NCBI RefSeq assembly: GCF_900095225.1
Contig: NZ_LT607419.1
Coordinates: forward strand, 287,493 to 351,492
Length of the DNA: 64,000 nt
DNA from: Pseudomonas sp. UMAB-08
GTDB lineage: Bacteria > Pseudomonadota > Gammaproteobacteria > Pseudomonadales > Pseudomonadaceae
Reading direction: 5' to 3'
The position numbers were made by a program, and so were the translations under genes. Positions 47,174-56,093 of the stretch are shown here, one piece after another (positions within the stretch are counted from its first letter, which is position 1; each line of letters begins with the position of its first letter). The notes under the pieces are model-generated. The model was not told the DNA's origin, did no database searches, and saw only the letters and a list, made by a program, of their open reading frames with translations.

Positions 47174-49408
47174 TTAATCGCGCTTGAGCCGGCGCAAATT
47201 GCTGATCACCGATTCCAGCGCACGATCAAACAGCAACGCATCGTCCAGCAGGCGGATAGCGCCACGACGAAACTCCACAGCCAGGCCCATGCGGGTCTTT
47301 TCCAGGACTTTCATGCCTCTGCGGTTAACAAAAATATAACGGCCCGAGGGCTCAATGATGGTCGCCAGTTTGCAACGCATTGCCTGATCGTCATCTTCTT
47401 GCATCTCCACCCAGCAGCCTACCCGCAGCGTGTCGACCTGAAGCAGCGCGACATCGTCATCCGCCAAGCGAACCAAGGGCTCGCCGACCGGTTGTTCACC
47501 GGCCGCAAGCAGGACGATCTCCTCAACCACCTGAACCATTTCAGGCGTTGGCTCAGGGGCTGCGAGGTTATCTTCCTGAAGCTCCTGCTGACGTGCGAAG
47601 TGCTGAAAGGCCTGCACATGCAAGGCTTCCAGCTGACTGAAAAACTCGCCAGTGGCAAACGGATCGAACGCGGCACTGGTCAGACCGTCACGCAACGACT
47701 TGAGTAAACCGGGCACCAGATCCAGTAAGCGCTGGCGAGCATCGGCCTCCGAATGCAACTCGACGCTCCAGATCAGATCGTCCATGGCCGCCAGGCCCGC
47801 ACTCCACTCCGCTGACTGCTCACCGTGCTTCAGGCAGGTCAACAACAACACCTTGCTCCAGGCTTCCTCCAGCAGGCGCACCACCACCTCGGGCAATGTC
47901 TTGCCCAGCAGACGCTGATTCAATTCCTGCTGGACGCGCTGGCGAGCCAACTCGGCCCTGGCGCGACCCTCTTCAGCATCGCGGGTACGCTGTTCCAATA
48001 ATTCACTGCGCCGACGTTCATCGTTGGTGAACGTCAAGAAGTCCGCGAGCAACTCCGAAAAAATCGCCGGATCATCGACAAAATCATTCAGCAGGCGTTG
48101 CACGATGTGTTCGACACGCAGGTATAAGCTGTCGCGCAGATTATCGTCACGCCCGCCCCAGCCCAGCGCGGCTGAAGCGATTTCATTGAGCAGCCGCCGC
48201 GCCGGATGGGTGCCGCGACTGAAGAAACTTTTGTCGAGTACCGCGACCTTGAGCATCGGGATTTGTAGCCGCCCGATCAAAGCCTTGAGCGAATCCGGCA
48301 AATTGCGGTCATCAAGGATGAACTCGAAGAGCATCGCGATCAGATTGATCACGTCCTCATCCATCACGGCCACGACACGAAACTTGCCGCTTCTCATACT
48401 GACCCGGGCCAGCAACTGATCCAGCTGATTACGCAGATCGAAATCATCCTGCGCTTCCGGGGTCGGCACGTACTGTTGCATATGCGACAACAGGCGCAAC
48501 AGGTCTTGACTGGAAATCGGCTTGGTTTCGCTGTTGGCTTCATTCGGGGGCGTGACGCGGCCGCGCACGAGCAAGAGTAACTCCTGCAATGCCGCAAACA
48601 CCTCTTGCACGTCCTGTTCGAGTTTCTGACTCGCGCGTATCGAAACAGCCTCTTCAGTGCTCTGGGGCAAACGCACGCTGGCGGTCGCACGGTCAGCGGC
48701 ACGACGCGCAGGCGCGGCTTTGAGTTCAGGAAGAATGCCGTTGTCGATCAACAACTGGTTGGCTTCGGCGTACAGCTGATCAGCATCGGCCAGTACGTAC
48801 TTTTCAAACAGCTTGAAGATGATCAGTTTGACCTTGATTTCCACGCCAAGGCTGCGCCCTGCCTGCAAAAAGAAATCGCACAACAAGGCCGGTCCCATAG
48901 GGTTGGCTTCGTCGCTCAAACGCTTGGGGATGAGGGTGTTCAAGCGCGTGGTCAACTGGCCCAAGGCAAAGCCATCGCGGCTCAGCACTTTGGAAACCAT
49001 CGCCTCTACGGCAACCGTCCTTTCCAGATCGTCGTTGTGCACCAATGCCAGCTTGTCGAAGGACACGGGCGGCGCAATGACCGGTTCGTTGACCTCGTAT
49101 TGCCCCAGACGCAGGAATGCCTCGAAAAACTTGTCGAGAAAGCCGCGCTCGATGCTTTTGCGCTTGAGGCGCAGGTCGCGCATGGCCTCGAAGAAAATAT
49201 TCTGTTCGGCGTTGTTGTGCGCCCGATCCGCCATTTCGAACAACGTGTCGTCAGCGTTATCGAACAAGGTTTGCAGCGCTTCCTTGAGTTGCTGCGCGGC
49301 TTTATCGCGGACTTGCAAGAGCACGACGGGCAGCCTGGCCAGCGACGAACTCGCCGCTTGCTCAGGGGTTACCTTATTCAACGGCACCACTTTTCCGTCG
49401 TTTTGCAT
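47174..49408 (-). CDS. DUF1631-family protein with PilZ-like C-terminus
   Basis: 744-residue cytoplasmic protein of family DUF1631, found next to ampD/nadC in Pseudomonas. No membrane helix or signal peptide is visible. The body is helical and charged, with an arginine/glutamate-rich coiled-coil segment (about 450-490, RRRSELLEQRTRDAEEGRARA). The last about 90 residues (VDTLRVGCWVEMQEDDDQ onwards, FVNRRGMKVLEK) are beta-rich and resemble a PilZ-like barrel, but the canonical RxxxR and DxSxxG c-di-GMP motifs are not evident, so ligand binding is not claimed. Function unknown. Confidence 0.8.
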   Translation of the reverse strand: MQNDGKVVPLNKVTPEQAASSSLARLPVVLLQVRDKAAQQLKEALQTLFDNADDTLFEMADRAHNNAEQNIFFEAMRDLRLKRKSIERGFLDKFFEAFLRLGQYEVNEPVIAPPVSFDKLALVHNDDLERTVAVEAMVSKVLSRDGFALGQLTTRLNTLIPKRLSDEANPMGPALLCDFFLQAGRSLGVEIKVKLIIFKLFEKYVLADADQLYAEANQLLIDNGILPELKAAPARRAADRATASVRLPQSTEEAVSIRASQKLEQDVQEVFAALQELLLLVRGRVTPPNEANSETKPISSQDLLRLLSHMQQYVPTPEAQDDFDLRNQLDQLLARVSMRSGKFRVVAVMDEDVINLIAMLFEFILDDRNLPDSLKALIGRLQIPMLKVAVLDKSFFSRGTHPARRLLNEIASAALGWGGRDDNLRDSLYLRVEHIVQRLLNDFVDDPAIFSELLADFLTFTNDERRRSELLEQRTRDAEEGRARAELARQRVQQELNQRLLGKTLPEVVVRLLEEAWSKVLLLTCLKHGEQSAEWSAGLAAMDDLIWSVELHSEADARQRLLDLVPGLLKSLRDGLTSAAFDPFATGEFFSQLEALHVQAFQHFARQQELQEDNLAAPEPTPEMVQVVEEIVLLAAGEQPVGEPLVRLADDDVALLQVDTLRVGCWVEMQEDDDQAMRCKLATIIEPSGRYIFVNRRGMKVLEKTRMGLAVEFRRGAIRLLDDALLFDRALESVISNLRRLKRD

Positions 49409-49744
49409 GCAAGCTTCCTCTTGAATACAGTCAAAACCCCTCTGACAGACAAGACGTACAAGCCGTGCCTGTAAAGCGATTTCCTTTAAATTCGATTTAC
49501 GTCAAAGCCATGACGTCAATTGCAAGGCGGAGTATCTTGCAAAAGATGTCTGTTATGCCAGCGAACTCTTCATCCCGCAGAAAATGACCTGCGCTGAATA
49601 GACCGTCAAAAACGTCATCTATCGCACAGCCGTCGATAAAACCGACCAACTGCACGCCAAGGCTTTAGACAAGGGGCGTGTCACGGGGTGGGTTGCGGCG
49701 GTGGGGTGCCTTATACTCCGGCCACTTAGAAAGTGGAGCCCGCT
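49409..49744. promoter_or_regulatory. Divergent intergenic region DUF1631 / nadC
   Basis: 336 bases. Near the nadC side a TATACT (49712-49717) lies 28 bases before the nadC start, with a weak -35. On the DUF1631 side there is a direct repeat: TTGACGT occurs twice with a period of 14 bases (minus strand, 49499-49519), and two related CGTCA copies lie near 49603 and 49612. These could be operator half-sites for an unidentified regulator. No gene or terminator seen. Confidence 0.45.
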
Positions 49745-50593
49745 ATGCCAAATCTACGCCTCGCCCACCTGACTGCCGAAATCGAAGCCAACGTGCGCCG
49801 TGCGTTGCTTGAGGACGTTGGCAGTGGCGATATCACCGCCCAATTGATCCCCGCAGAACGCCTCGCCAAAGCCACCATCATCACTCGCGACGCCGCAGTG
49901 ATCAGTGGCACGGCGTGGGTGGATGCGGTTTTTCGTCAGCTGGACCCCCGCGTTGCCGTGCACTGGCAGGTCACCGATGGTGATCGGGTCAAGCCCAACC
50001 AAACGTTGTTCAACCTCGAAGGCCCCGCGCGGTCATTGCTCACCGGCGAACGCAGCGCGCTGAACTTTCTGCAAATGCTGTCCGGCGTTGCGACGTGCGC
50101 CCAGTTCTACGCGGACAAAGTCGCCGACACCCAGGTCAAGCTGCTGGACACCCGTAAAACCTTGCCGGGCCTGCGCCTGGCCCAAAAGTACGCCGTCACC
50201 TGCGGCGGCTGCCATAACCACCGCATTGGCCTGTTCGACGCCTTCCTGATCAAGGAAAACCACATCGCGGCCTGCGGCGGCATTGCCCAAGCCATCAGCG
50301 CCGCCCGTAAAATCGCCCCCGGCAAGCCGGTGGAAGTCGAAGTCGAAAGCCTCGACGAACTCAACCAGGCCCTCGCTGCCGGTGCTGACATCATCATGCT
50401 CGACGAACTGAGCCTGGACGACATGCGCGAAGCCGTCCGCCTCACCGCCGGCCGCGCCAAACTCGAAGCCAGCGGCGGCATCAACGACACCACTCTGCTG
50501 CCGATTGCCGAAACCGGCGTCGACTACATCTCCATTGGTGCGCTGACCAAGGACGTAAAAGCCGTGGACCTGTCGATGCGTTTGAGCCTCTGA
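49745..50593 (+). CDS. nadC: Nicotinate-nucleotide pyrophosphorylase (quinolinate phosphoribosyltransferase)
   Basis: Makes nicotinate mononucleotide from quinolinate and PRPP in NAD synthesis. The 282-residue protein has the type II PRTase fold; [19 protein letters not shown] and [20 protein letters not shown] carry the substrate-binding Arg, Lys and His residues. ATG at 49745 has a GGAG site; an in-frame GTG at 49733 is less likely. A strong terminator follows. The nadC/tRNA-Thr/pilA order is conserved in Pseudomonas. Confidence 0.96.
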   Translation: MPNLRLAHLTAEIEANVRRALLEDVGSGDITAQLIPAERLAKATIITRDAAVISGTAWVDAVFRQLDPRVAVHWQVTDGDRVKPNQTLFNLEGPARSLLTGERSALNFLQMLSGVATCAQFYADKVADTQVKLLDTRKTLPGLRLAQKYAVTCGGCHNHRIGLFDAFLIKENHIAACGGIAQAISAARKIAPGKPVEVEVESLDELNQALAAGADIIMLDELSLDDMREAVRLTAGRAKLEASGGINDTTLLPIAETGVDYISIGALTKDVKAVDLSMRLSL

Positions 50594-50610
50594 CGTTTTG
50601 CCAGAACATG

Positions 50611-50641
50611 AAAAAGCCCGATCAGTGATCGGGCTTTTTTT
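50611..50641 (+). terminator. Intrinsic terminator of nadC
   Basis: An AAAAAGCCCGATCA / TGATCGGGCTTTTTT hairpin directly after nadC, followed by seven T. The A tract before the stem makes it usable from the other strand for the tRNA transcript. Confidence 0.9.
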
Positions 50642-50646
50642 GACGC

Positions 50647-50723
50647 TGGTGCCGAAAATAGGAATCGAACCTACGACCTTCGCGTTACGAGTGCGCTGCT
50701 CTACCGGACTGAGCTATTTCGGC
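50647..50723 (-). tRNA. tRNA-Thr (anticodon CGU)
   Basis: Read on the minus strand the 77 bases start GCCGAAATAGCTCAG, fold into a complete cloverleaf (acceptor GCCGAAA with TTTCGGC), have the T-loop GGTTCGATTCC and end with an encoded CCA. The anticodon loop CTCGTAA gives CGU, reading ACG. The outermost anticodon-stem pair (G27-A43) and 31-39 (A-C) are mismatched; E. coli thrW has a similar G-A at 27-43. In P. aeruginosa this tRNA-Thr borders the variable pilin locus. Confidence 0.93.
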
Positions 50724-50779
50724 GATACAGACTCGATAATAAGGCCAAGACCAAGCAGATGCATGCCAATTTAACCTAA

Positions 50780-50804
50780 GAAAGGCGAATCAAGCGCCTT
50801 TTTT
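50780..50804 (-). terminator. Terminator downstream of pilA
   Basis: AGGCG and CGCCT arms separated by 7 bases, flanked by AAA on one side and TTTTTT on the other, so a hairpin with T-rich exits on both strands; it lies 12 bases past the pilA stop. Confidence 0.6.
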
Positions 50805-50815
50805 GAAACAAGCTA

Positions 50816-51226
50816 TCAGCCCGCTTTACACAGCGCAGGAACTGCACTCGAGCAACCACCGCTTACGGTCCATTTTGTACCAGTAGCATCCGGAGTCAAT
50901 ACATAAGTCTGCGCTTCAAGCAAACTCTCTACTGCATTCGGCGTTACGGTGATAACACCGCCAGAAACCCCGACGCTTTTTACGTACTTTGTGCCAACAG
51001 TAGCAGGAATACCGTTCGTTCCAATGTCGCAGTCGGTGACTGCGCCTAGCGTCTGTACACAGACACCGACTGCGGTCTTGTAGCCGTCTGCTACCGATAT
51101 AACTTCGGAGTACTTGGCTTTCATTGTGTAGCTCTGGTAGGCAGGCAGTGCAACTGCAGCCAAAATACCAATGATCGCTACGACGATCATCAGCTCGATC
51201 AGCGTAAAACCTTTCTGTAATTTCAT
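50816..51226 (-). CDS. pilA: Type IV major pilin PilA
   Basis: 136-residue type IVa prepilin. The leader MKLQKG is cut before Phe7, followed by the hydrophobic helix [24 protein letters not shown] with Glu5 of the mature chain. Four cysteines (56, 66, 125, 133); C125 and C133 should form the C-terminal D-loop disulfide, C56 and C66 an extra one. Codon use is AT-richer than the neighbours, typical of diversified pilin genes. Divergent from pilB and separated from tRNA-Thr by about 90 bases; no pilin-modifying gene is present between them. Confidence 0.95.
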   Translation of the reverse strand: MKLQKGFTLIELMIVVAIIGILAAVALPAYQSYTMKAKYSEVISVADGYKTAVGVCVQTLGAVTDCDIGTNGIPATVGTKYVKSVGVSGGVITVTPNAVESLLEAQTYVLTPDATGTKWTVSGGCSSAVPALCKAG

Positions 51227-51274
51227 GGGTACTTCTCCATTACGTCAATTTTGTGTTGCTTGATTTATCCAAAA

Positions 51275-51290
51275 GCACAGCGCGTGCCAA
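51275..51290 (-). promoter_or_regulatory. Sigma-54 promoter of pilA
   Basis: Read on the minus strand: TTGGCACGCGCTGTGC, with the invariant GG and GC exactly ten bases apart, a close match to the -24/-12 consensus. Predicted start near 51263, giving a leader of about 37 bases. In P. aeruginosa pilA is transcribed by sigma-54 with PilR, so rpoN at 11099 and this promoter form a linked pair. Confidence 0.85.
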
Positions 51291-51361
51291 CGCCTAATAT
51301 CCGTTAAAGATAGGCCTATTGACACTCAGCCCATCCAATCGTGGTCCCTAAGCGGGTACAA

Positions 51362-51378
51362 AGTGACAATTTTCGTCA
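51362..51378 (-). promoter_or_regulatory. Candidate PilR binding site upstream of pilA
   Basis: A perfect inverted repeat GTGAC-N7-GTCAC lies about 100-115 bases upstream of the predicted pilA start, the distance at which PilR sites are found in P. aeruginosa. The minus strand contains TTGTCAC, compatible with the TGTC core reported for PilR. Inferred from position and motif only. Confidence 0.5.
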
Positions 51379-51451
51379 CAAGCACACCCTCTATTTGGCA
51401 GCACCGCCCGACTGCGCTATAAACCTCCCACTGTCTGTGTCTGGTGGTTTT

Positions 51452-53152
51452 ATGACTGATGTTGTCCTTACCGGTTTGGCCAAGCAATTAGTGCTGACCA
51501 ATCTGCTCGACGAAAAAACTGCGCGACAAGCTTATCAACAAGCCCAACGCGACAAGGTTTCGCTGGTCAGCTACCTGGTCCAAAACAAACTGGTAAAAAG
51601 CCTGGTGCTGGCTGAGATCGCTTCCGAGCAATTTGGGGTGCCGTTCCTGGACCTGAGCAGCCTGGACAAAGACAGCCTACCCAAAGGCCTGGTCAGCGAA
51701 AAGCTGATTCGGCAGCACAACGTGTTGCCGATGTGGCGTCGCGGCAATAAATTGTTCATTGGGATATCCGACCCGACCAATCACCAGGCCGTCACCGACA
51801 TTCAGTTCAATACCGGACTGACCACCGAAGCCATTTTGGTCGAAGACAACAAGCTCACCGACGCCATCGACAAATTTTTTGACAGCCAGTCCTCCGGGAT
51901 GAGCGACCTGGCCGATGTCGATCTCGAAGGATTAGACGTTGGGGTTGCTGACGATAAAAAGCAGGACTCTATAGCAGGCCAAGATGCCGACGATGCGCCC
52001 GTGGTGCGCTTCGTCAATAAGATGCTGCTGGATGCCATCAAGCTGGGCTCATCAGACTTGCACTTCGAGCCCTACGAAAAATCCTATCGGGTAAGACTGC
52101 GCACCGACGGTATTCTCCACGAAGTGGCCAAGCCACCGATCCACTTGGCCAACCGAATCGCAGCGCGCTTGAAGGTGATGGCCGGGCTGGATATTTCCGA
52201 GCGGCGCAGGCCACAGGATGGCCGGATCAAGCTGCGCATTTCAAAAACCAAATCGATCGACTTTCGGGTCAACACCCTGCCGACCCTCTGGGGTGAAAAG
52301 GTAGTGATGCGAATCCTTGACTCGTCCAGCGCGCAAATGGGCATTGACGCCCTTGGCTACGAACCCGAGCAAAAAGCACTGTACCTGGAGGCGCTAAAAC
52401 AGCCACAAGGCATGATTCTGGTCACTGGCCCCACGGGCTCGGGTAAAACCGTTTCGCTGTACACCGGTCTGAACATCCTCAATACCGAAGACATCAACAT
52501 TTCCACCGCGGAAGACCCGGTGGAGATCAACCTGGAAGGCATCAACCAGGTCAACGTCAACCCGAAACAGGGGATGGATTTCGCCCAGGCGTTGCGTGCG
52601 TTTCTGCGTCAGGACCCGGACGTGATCATGGTCGGCGAAATCCGCGATCTAGAGACGGCTGAAATTGCGATCAAGGCCTCGCAGACCGGGCACATGGTCA
52701 TGTCCACGTTGCACACTAACAGCGCAGCTGAAACCCTGACCCGCCTGCAGCATATGGGTGTAGCGGGGTTCAATATCGCGACCGCGATCAACTTAATCAT
52801 CGCTCAACGCCTGGCCCGTAAACTCTGTACCCATTGCAAGAAAGAAATCGATATTCCGCGTGAAACCCTGATCAAGGAAGGCTTTCCTCCTGAACGCATC
52901 GGCAGCTTCAAGATTTATGCACCGGTCGGTTGCGAGCACTGCAATGGCGGTTACAAGGGCCGTATCGGGATTTACGAAGTGGTTAAAAACACGCCAGCCC
53001 TGTCACGGATTATCATGGAGGAAGGTAACTCCATGGATATCGCAATCCAGATGCGTAAAGATGGCTTTAATGATCTGCGCACCTCCGGCCTGATGAAGGC
53101 CATGCAGGGCATCACCAGTCTTGAAGAAATCAACCGCGTGACCAAGGACTAA
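51452..53152 (+). CDS. pilB: Type IV pilus assembly ATPase PilB
   Basis: 566-residue hexameric extension ATPase. N-terminal MshEN-like domain about 1-150, then the secretion ATPase core: Walker A GPTGSGKT at 326-333, Asp box/Walker B around DVIMVGEIRDLETAE, and a tetracysteine zinc motif (CTHCKK and CEHCNGG) near the C-terminus. ATG at 51452 (TTTT-rich leader) is the family start; a longer in-frame extension to 51341 includes intergenic promoter DNA. First gene of pilB-pilC-pilD. Confidence 0.97.
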   Translation: MTDVVLTGLAKQLVLTNLLDEKTARQAYQQAQRDKVSLVSYLVQNKLVKSLVLAEIASEQFGVPFLDLSSLDKDSLPKGLVSEKLIRQHNVLPMWRRGNKLFIGISDPTNHQAVTDIQFNTGLTTEAILVEDNKLTDAIDKFFDSQSSGMSDLADVDLEGLDVGVADDKKQDSIAGQDADDAPVVRFVNKMLLDAIKLGSSDLHFEPYEKSYRVRLRTDGILHEVAKPPIHLANRIAARLKVMAGLDISERRRPQDGRIKLRISKTKSIDFRVNTLPTLWGEKVVMRILDSSSAQMGIDALGYEPEQKALYLEALKQPQGMILVTGPTGSGKTVSLYTGLNILNTEDINISTAEDPVEINLEGINQVNVNPKQGMDFAQALRAFLRQDPDVIMVGEIRDLETAEIAIKASQTGHMVMSTLHTNSAAETLTRLQHMGVAGFNIATAINLIIAQRLARKLCTHCKKEIDIPRETLIKEGFPPERIGSFKIYAPVGCEHCNGGYKGRIGIYEVVKNTPALSRIIMEEGNSMDIAIQMRKDGFNDLRTSGLMKAMQGITSLEEINRVTKD

Positions 53153-53154
53153 AC

Positions 53155-54372
53155 ATGGCAACAACAGCAGTCAAAGTCAGTGTTTACGCTTGGGAAGGTA
53201 TCGACAGGAAAGGCACCAAACTGAAGGGCGAATTGAGTGGGCACAACCCTGCGCTGATCAGGGCTCAATTGCGCAAACAAGGTATCACCCCGAGCAAGGT
53301 ACGCAAAAAATCCACTTCGATTTTTAGTGCCGGAAAAAAAATAAAACCGCTGGATATCGCCCTGTTTACCCGACAGATGTCGACCATGATGAAAGCCGGT
53401 GTTCCATTGCTGCAGTCTTTCGACATCATCGGTGAGGGGTTTGATAACCCTAATATGCGAAAACTGGTGGAAGAGGTGAAACAGGAAGTAGCTGCGGGTA
53501 ACAGTTTTGCCTCGGCGCTGCGCAAAAAACCACAATATTTCGACGATCTTTACTGCAGCCTTGTTGACGCAGGGGAGCAGGCAGGCGCGCTAGAGACTTT
53601 GTTGGAGAGGGTCGCGACCTACAAAGAGAAAACCGAAGCCCTGAAAGCCAAAATCAAAAAAGCCATGACCTACCCCATCGCAGTATTGGTCGTAGCCTTG
53701 ATGGTATCGGCGATTCTACTGATCAAAGTGGTGCCGCAGTTTCAATCGGTGTTTGCTGGTTTCGGTGCAGAATTACCGGCGTTCACTCTGATGGTGATAG
53801 GCCTGTCCCAGATCCTGCAGGATTGGTGGTGGATCGTCATTGCCGCTGTTGTCGCAGCCATATTGGGTTTCAAATATGCTTTTAAACACTCGCAGCAATT
53901 TCGCGACGGGCTGGACAGGGGCCTATTGAAACTACCGATCATTGGGCCACTTATTTATAAATCGTCGGTCGCCCGATACGCCCGCACGCTGTCCACTACA
54001 TTTGCCGCTGGCGTGCCCTTGGTCGAAGCGCTGGACTCAGTCGCAGGCGCGACAGGTAATGTTGTATTCAAGAACGCGGTCAACAAAGTCAAACAGGATG
54101 TATCCACGGGCATGCAATTGAATTTTTCCATGCGCAGCACGGGCGTTTTCCCCACCTTGGCGATTCAGATGACGGCTATCGGCGAAGAGTCAGGCTCCCT
54201 GGACAACATGCTCGACAAGGTCGCGACTTATTACGAAGAGGAAGTCGACAACATGGTCGACAACATGACCAGCCTGATGGAGCCCTTCATCATGGTGGTT
54301 CTCGGCGTCGTTGTTGGCGGCCTGGTCGTCGCGATGTACCTTCCTATTTTCAAGCTCGGCTCTGTGGTCTAA
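53155..54372 (+). CDS. pilC: Type IV pilus inner-membrane platform protein PilC
   Basis: 405-residue GspF/PilC family protein that couples the pilus ATPases to pilin addition and removal. It has an N-terminal cytoplasmic domain, two T2SSF repeats (about 70-195 and 275-400) and three membrane helices (AVLVVALMVSAILLIKVV, then IVIAAVVAAILGFKYAF, and the end MVVLGVVVGGLVVAMYLP). It starts 2 bases after the pilB stop, in the order conserved in Pseudomonas. Confidence 0.95.
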   Translation: MATTAVKVSVYAWEGIDRKGTKLKGELSGHNPALIRAQLRKQGITPSKVRKKSTSIFSAGKKIKPLDIALFTRQMSTMMKAGVPLLQSFDIIGEGFDNPNMRKLVEEVKQEVAAGNSFASALRKKPQYFDDLYCSLVDAGEQAGALETLLERVATYKEKTEALKAKIKKAMTYPIAVLVVALMVSAILLIKVVPQFQSVFAGFGAELPAFTLMVIGLSQILQDWWWIVIAAVVAAILGFKYAFKHSQQFRDGLDRGLLKLPIIGPLIYKSSVARYARTLSTTFAAGVPLVEALDSVAGATGNVVFKNAVNKVKQDVSTGMQLNFSMRSTGVFPTLAIQMTAIGEESGSLDNMLDKVATYYEEEVDNMVDNMTSLMEPFIMVVLGVVVGGLVVAMYLPIFKLGSVV

Positions 54373-54374
54373 AC

Positions 54375-55247
54375 ATGCCCCTCCTCGACTTCCTGGCCAG
54401 CTCACCGCTGGCCTTTGTTTTATCCACCCTGACTCTGGGCCTTCTGATCGGTAGCTTTCTCAACGTCGTCATCTACCGCCTGCCAAAAATGCTCGAACGC
54501 GACTGGAAAATTCAGGCTCGGGAAGTATTGGCGTTACCCGCGGAACCCGTCGGCGAAACGTTCAACCTGATGCTGCCTCACTCCCGGTGCCCGCAGTGCG
54601 CGCACACGATTCGTGCCTGGGAAAACCTGCCGGTGATCAGCTATCTGTTCTTGGGCGGTAAATGCTCGGGCTGCAAGGCGCCGATCAGCAAGCGTTACCC
54701 CTTGGTTGAGCTGACCTGTGGCGTGCTCTCGGGGTTTATCGCCTGGCATTTCGGCTTTGGCTGGCCGGCGGCGGCGATGTTGGTGTTGAGCTGGGGCTTG
54801 CTGGCGATGAGCCTGATCGATGCGGATCACCAACTGTTGCCCGATGCACTGGTGCTGCCGCTGTTGTGGCTGGGGTTGATCGCGAACGCCTTTGGGCTGT
54901 TCACAAGCCTGCATGACGCCTTGTGGGGCGCAGTGGCCGGTTACATGAGCCTGTGGCTGGTGTTTTGGCTGTTCAAACTGGTCACGGGCAAGGAAGGCAT
55001 GGGTTACGGTGACTTCAAGTTGCTGGCAATGCTGGGCGCCTGGGGTGGCTGGCAGATTCTGCCGTTGACGATTCTCCTGTCGTCGCTGGTGGGCGCGGTG
55101 CTCGGCCTGATTATGCTGCGGTTGCGCAATGCCACGACCAGCACACCGATCCCCTTTGGTCCCTATCTGGCGATTGCAGGGTGGATTGCTTTGCTCTGGG
55201 GTGGTCAAATAACCGCCTCCTACATGCAGTTTGCCGGTTTCAAATGA
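54375..55247 (+). CDS. pilD: Prepilin peptidase / N-methyltransferase PilD
   Basis: 290-residue membrane aspartyl protease that cleaves and N-methylates prepilins and type II pseudopilins. The cytoplasmic zinc loop has Cys72-x2-Cys75 and Cys97-x2-Cys100; the catalytic aspartates are Asp149/Asp151 ([11 protein letters not shown]) and Asp213 in [11 protein letters not shown]. About seven membrane helices. It follows pilC by 2 bases and overlaps coaE (ATGA). Confidence 0.96.
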   Translation: MPLLDFLASSPLAFVLSTLTLGLLIGSFLNVVIYRLPKMLERDWKIQAREVLALPAEPVGETFNLMLPHSRCPQCAHTIRAWENLPVISYLFLGGKCSGCKAPISKRYPLVELTCGVLSGFIAWHFGFGWPAAAMLVLSWGLLAMSLIDADHQLLPDALVLPLLWLGLIANAFGLFTSLHDALWGAVAGYMSLWLVFWLFKLVTGKEGMGYGDFKLLAMLGAWGGWQILPLTILLSSLVGAVLGLIMLRLRNATTSTPIPFGPYLAIAGWIALLWGGQITASYMQFAGFK

Positions 55248-55867
55248 CCAACCCTGCTTTCAAACCCTGGATTCTTGGCCTTACCGGCGGCATCGGTAGC
55301 GGCAAAAGCGCTGCGGCGCAGCACTTTATCGACCTCGGCGTTCATTTAGTGGATGCCGACAATGCCGCGCGCTGGGTGGTTGAACCCGGCCGCCCAGCCC
55401 TGGCGAAGATCGTCGAGCATTTCGGCGCCCAGGTGCTGCAGGCCAATGGCGAGCTGGATCGCAGCGCATTGCGCAGGCTGATTTTTCAGGACCCCGAGCA
55501 GCGCCGCTGGCTGGAAACGTTGCTCCATCCGCTGATAGGCCAGGAAATCATCAGTTACCTGGCACGCGCCGAATCGCCCTATGCAATTCTGGTGTCACCG
55601 CTGCTGGTGGAGTCTGGTCAGTACAAGATGACTCAGCGCGTGCTGGTCATTGATGCCCCGGAGCAGTTGCAGATCCAGCGCACGATGCAGCGCGACAGCA
55701 CCAGCGAGGAACAGGTGCAAGCCATTCTCAAGGCTCAAGCCAGCCGCGAGCAGCGCCTGAGTCACGCCGATGACGTGCTGATCAACGACCGCGATCCCGC
55801 GTGGCTGAAGAGCGAGGTCGAGCGCCTGCATCACTTTTATTTAACCTTGCGTGGAGGCCAACCATGA
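55244..55867 (+). CDS. coaE: Dephospho-CoA kinase
   Basis: Final enzyme of coenzyme A synthesis; phosphorylates dephospho-CoA. 207 residues with P-loop GGIGSGKS at 15-22 and the [13 protein letters not shown] motif. ATG at 55244 overlaps the pilD stop by 4 bases; the longer frame upstream is inside pilD. Its stop overlaps yacG by 4 bases, so the pilD-coaE-yacG set is coupled, as in many gammaproteobacteria. Confidence 0.95.
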   Translation: MTNPAFKPWILGLTGGIGSGKSAAAQHFIDLGVHLVDADNAARWVVEPGRPALAKIVEHFGAQVLQANGELDRSALRRLIFQDPEQRRWLETLLHPLIGQEIISYLARAESPYAILVSPLLVESGQYKMTQRVLVIDAPEQLQIQRTMQRDSTSEEQVQAILKAQASREQRLSHADDVLINDRDPAWLKSEVERLHHFYLTLRGGQP

Positions 55868-56067
55868 GCAAACCTTTGACCATCGACTGCCCAACCTGCG
55901 GCGCGCCCGTGGAATGGGGCACTGCCAGCCCGTTTCGCCCCTTCTGCTCTGATCGCTGCAAGCTGATCGACCTGGGCGCTTGGGCTGCAGGAGAAAATGC
56001 GATCCCTGTCAGCCCGGATGCCGAAGACGAACTGTTTTCCGGCGACTTGCCGTCACACGACCATTGA
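55864..56067 (+). CDS. yacG: DNA gyrase inhibitor YacG
   Basis: 67-residue zinc-ribbon protein; E. coli YacG binds GyrB and blocks DNA binding. Four cysteines are visible at 9, 12, 28 and 32 (CPTC and CSDRC), the acidic tail follows. ATG at 55864 overlaps the coaE stop. It is the last gene of the pilBCD-coaE-yacG run; the next gene is convergent. Confidence 0.93.
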   Translation: MSKPLTIDCPTCGAPVEWGTASPFRPFCSDRCKLIDLGAWAAGENAIPVSPDAEDELFSGDLPSHDH

Positions 56068-56093
56068 TCAAGCGCGACAGCTGATGACCCCCA

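Noticed and set aside
50647..50723. Possibility that tRNA-Thr is a pseudogene because of two anticodon-stem mismatches
   Set aside because: Acceptor, D and T arms are complete, the CCA end is encoded, and the outer mismatch also occurs in a functional E. coli tRNA-Thr.
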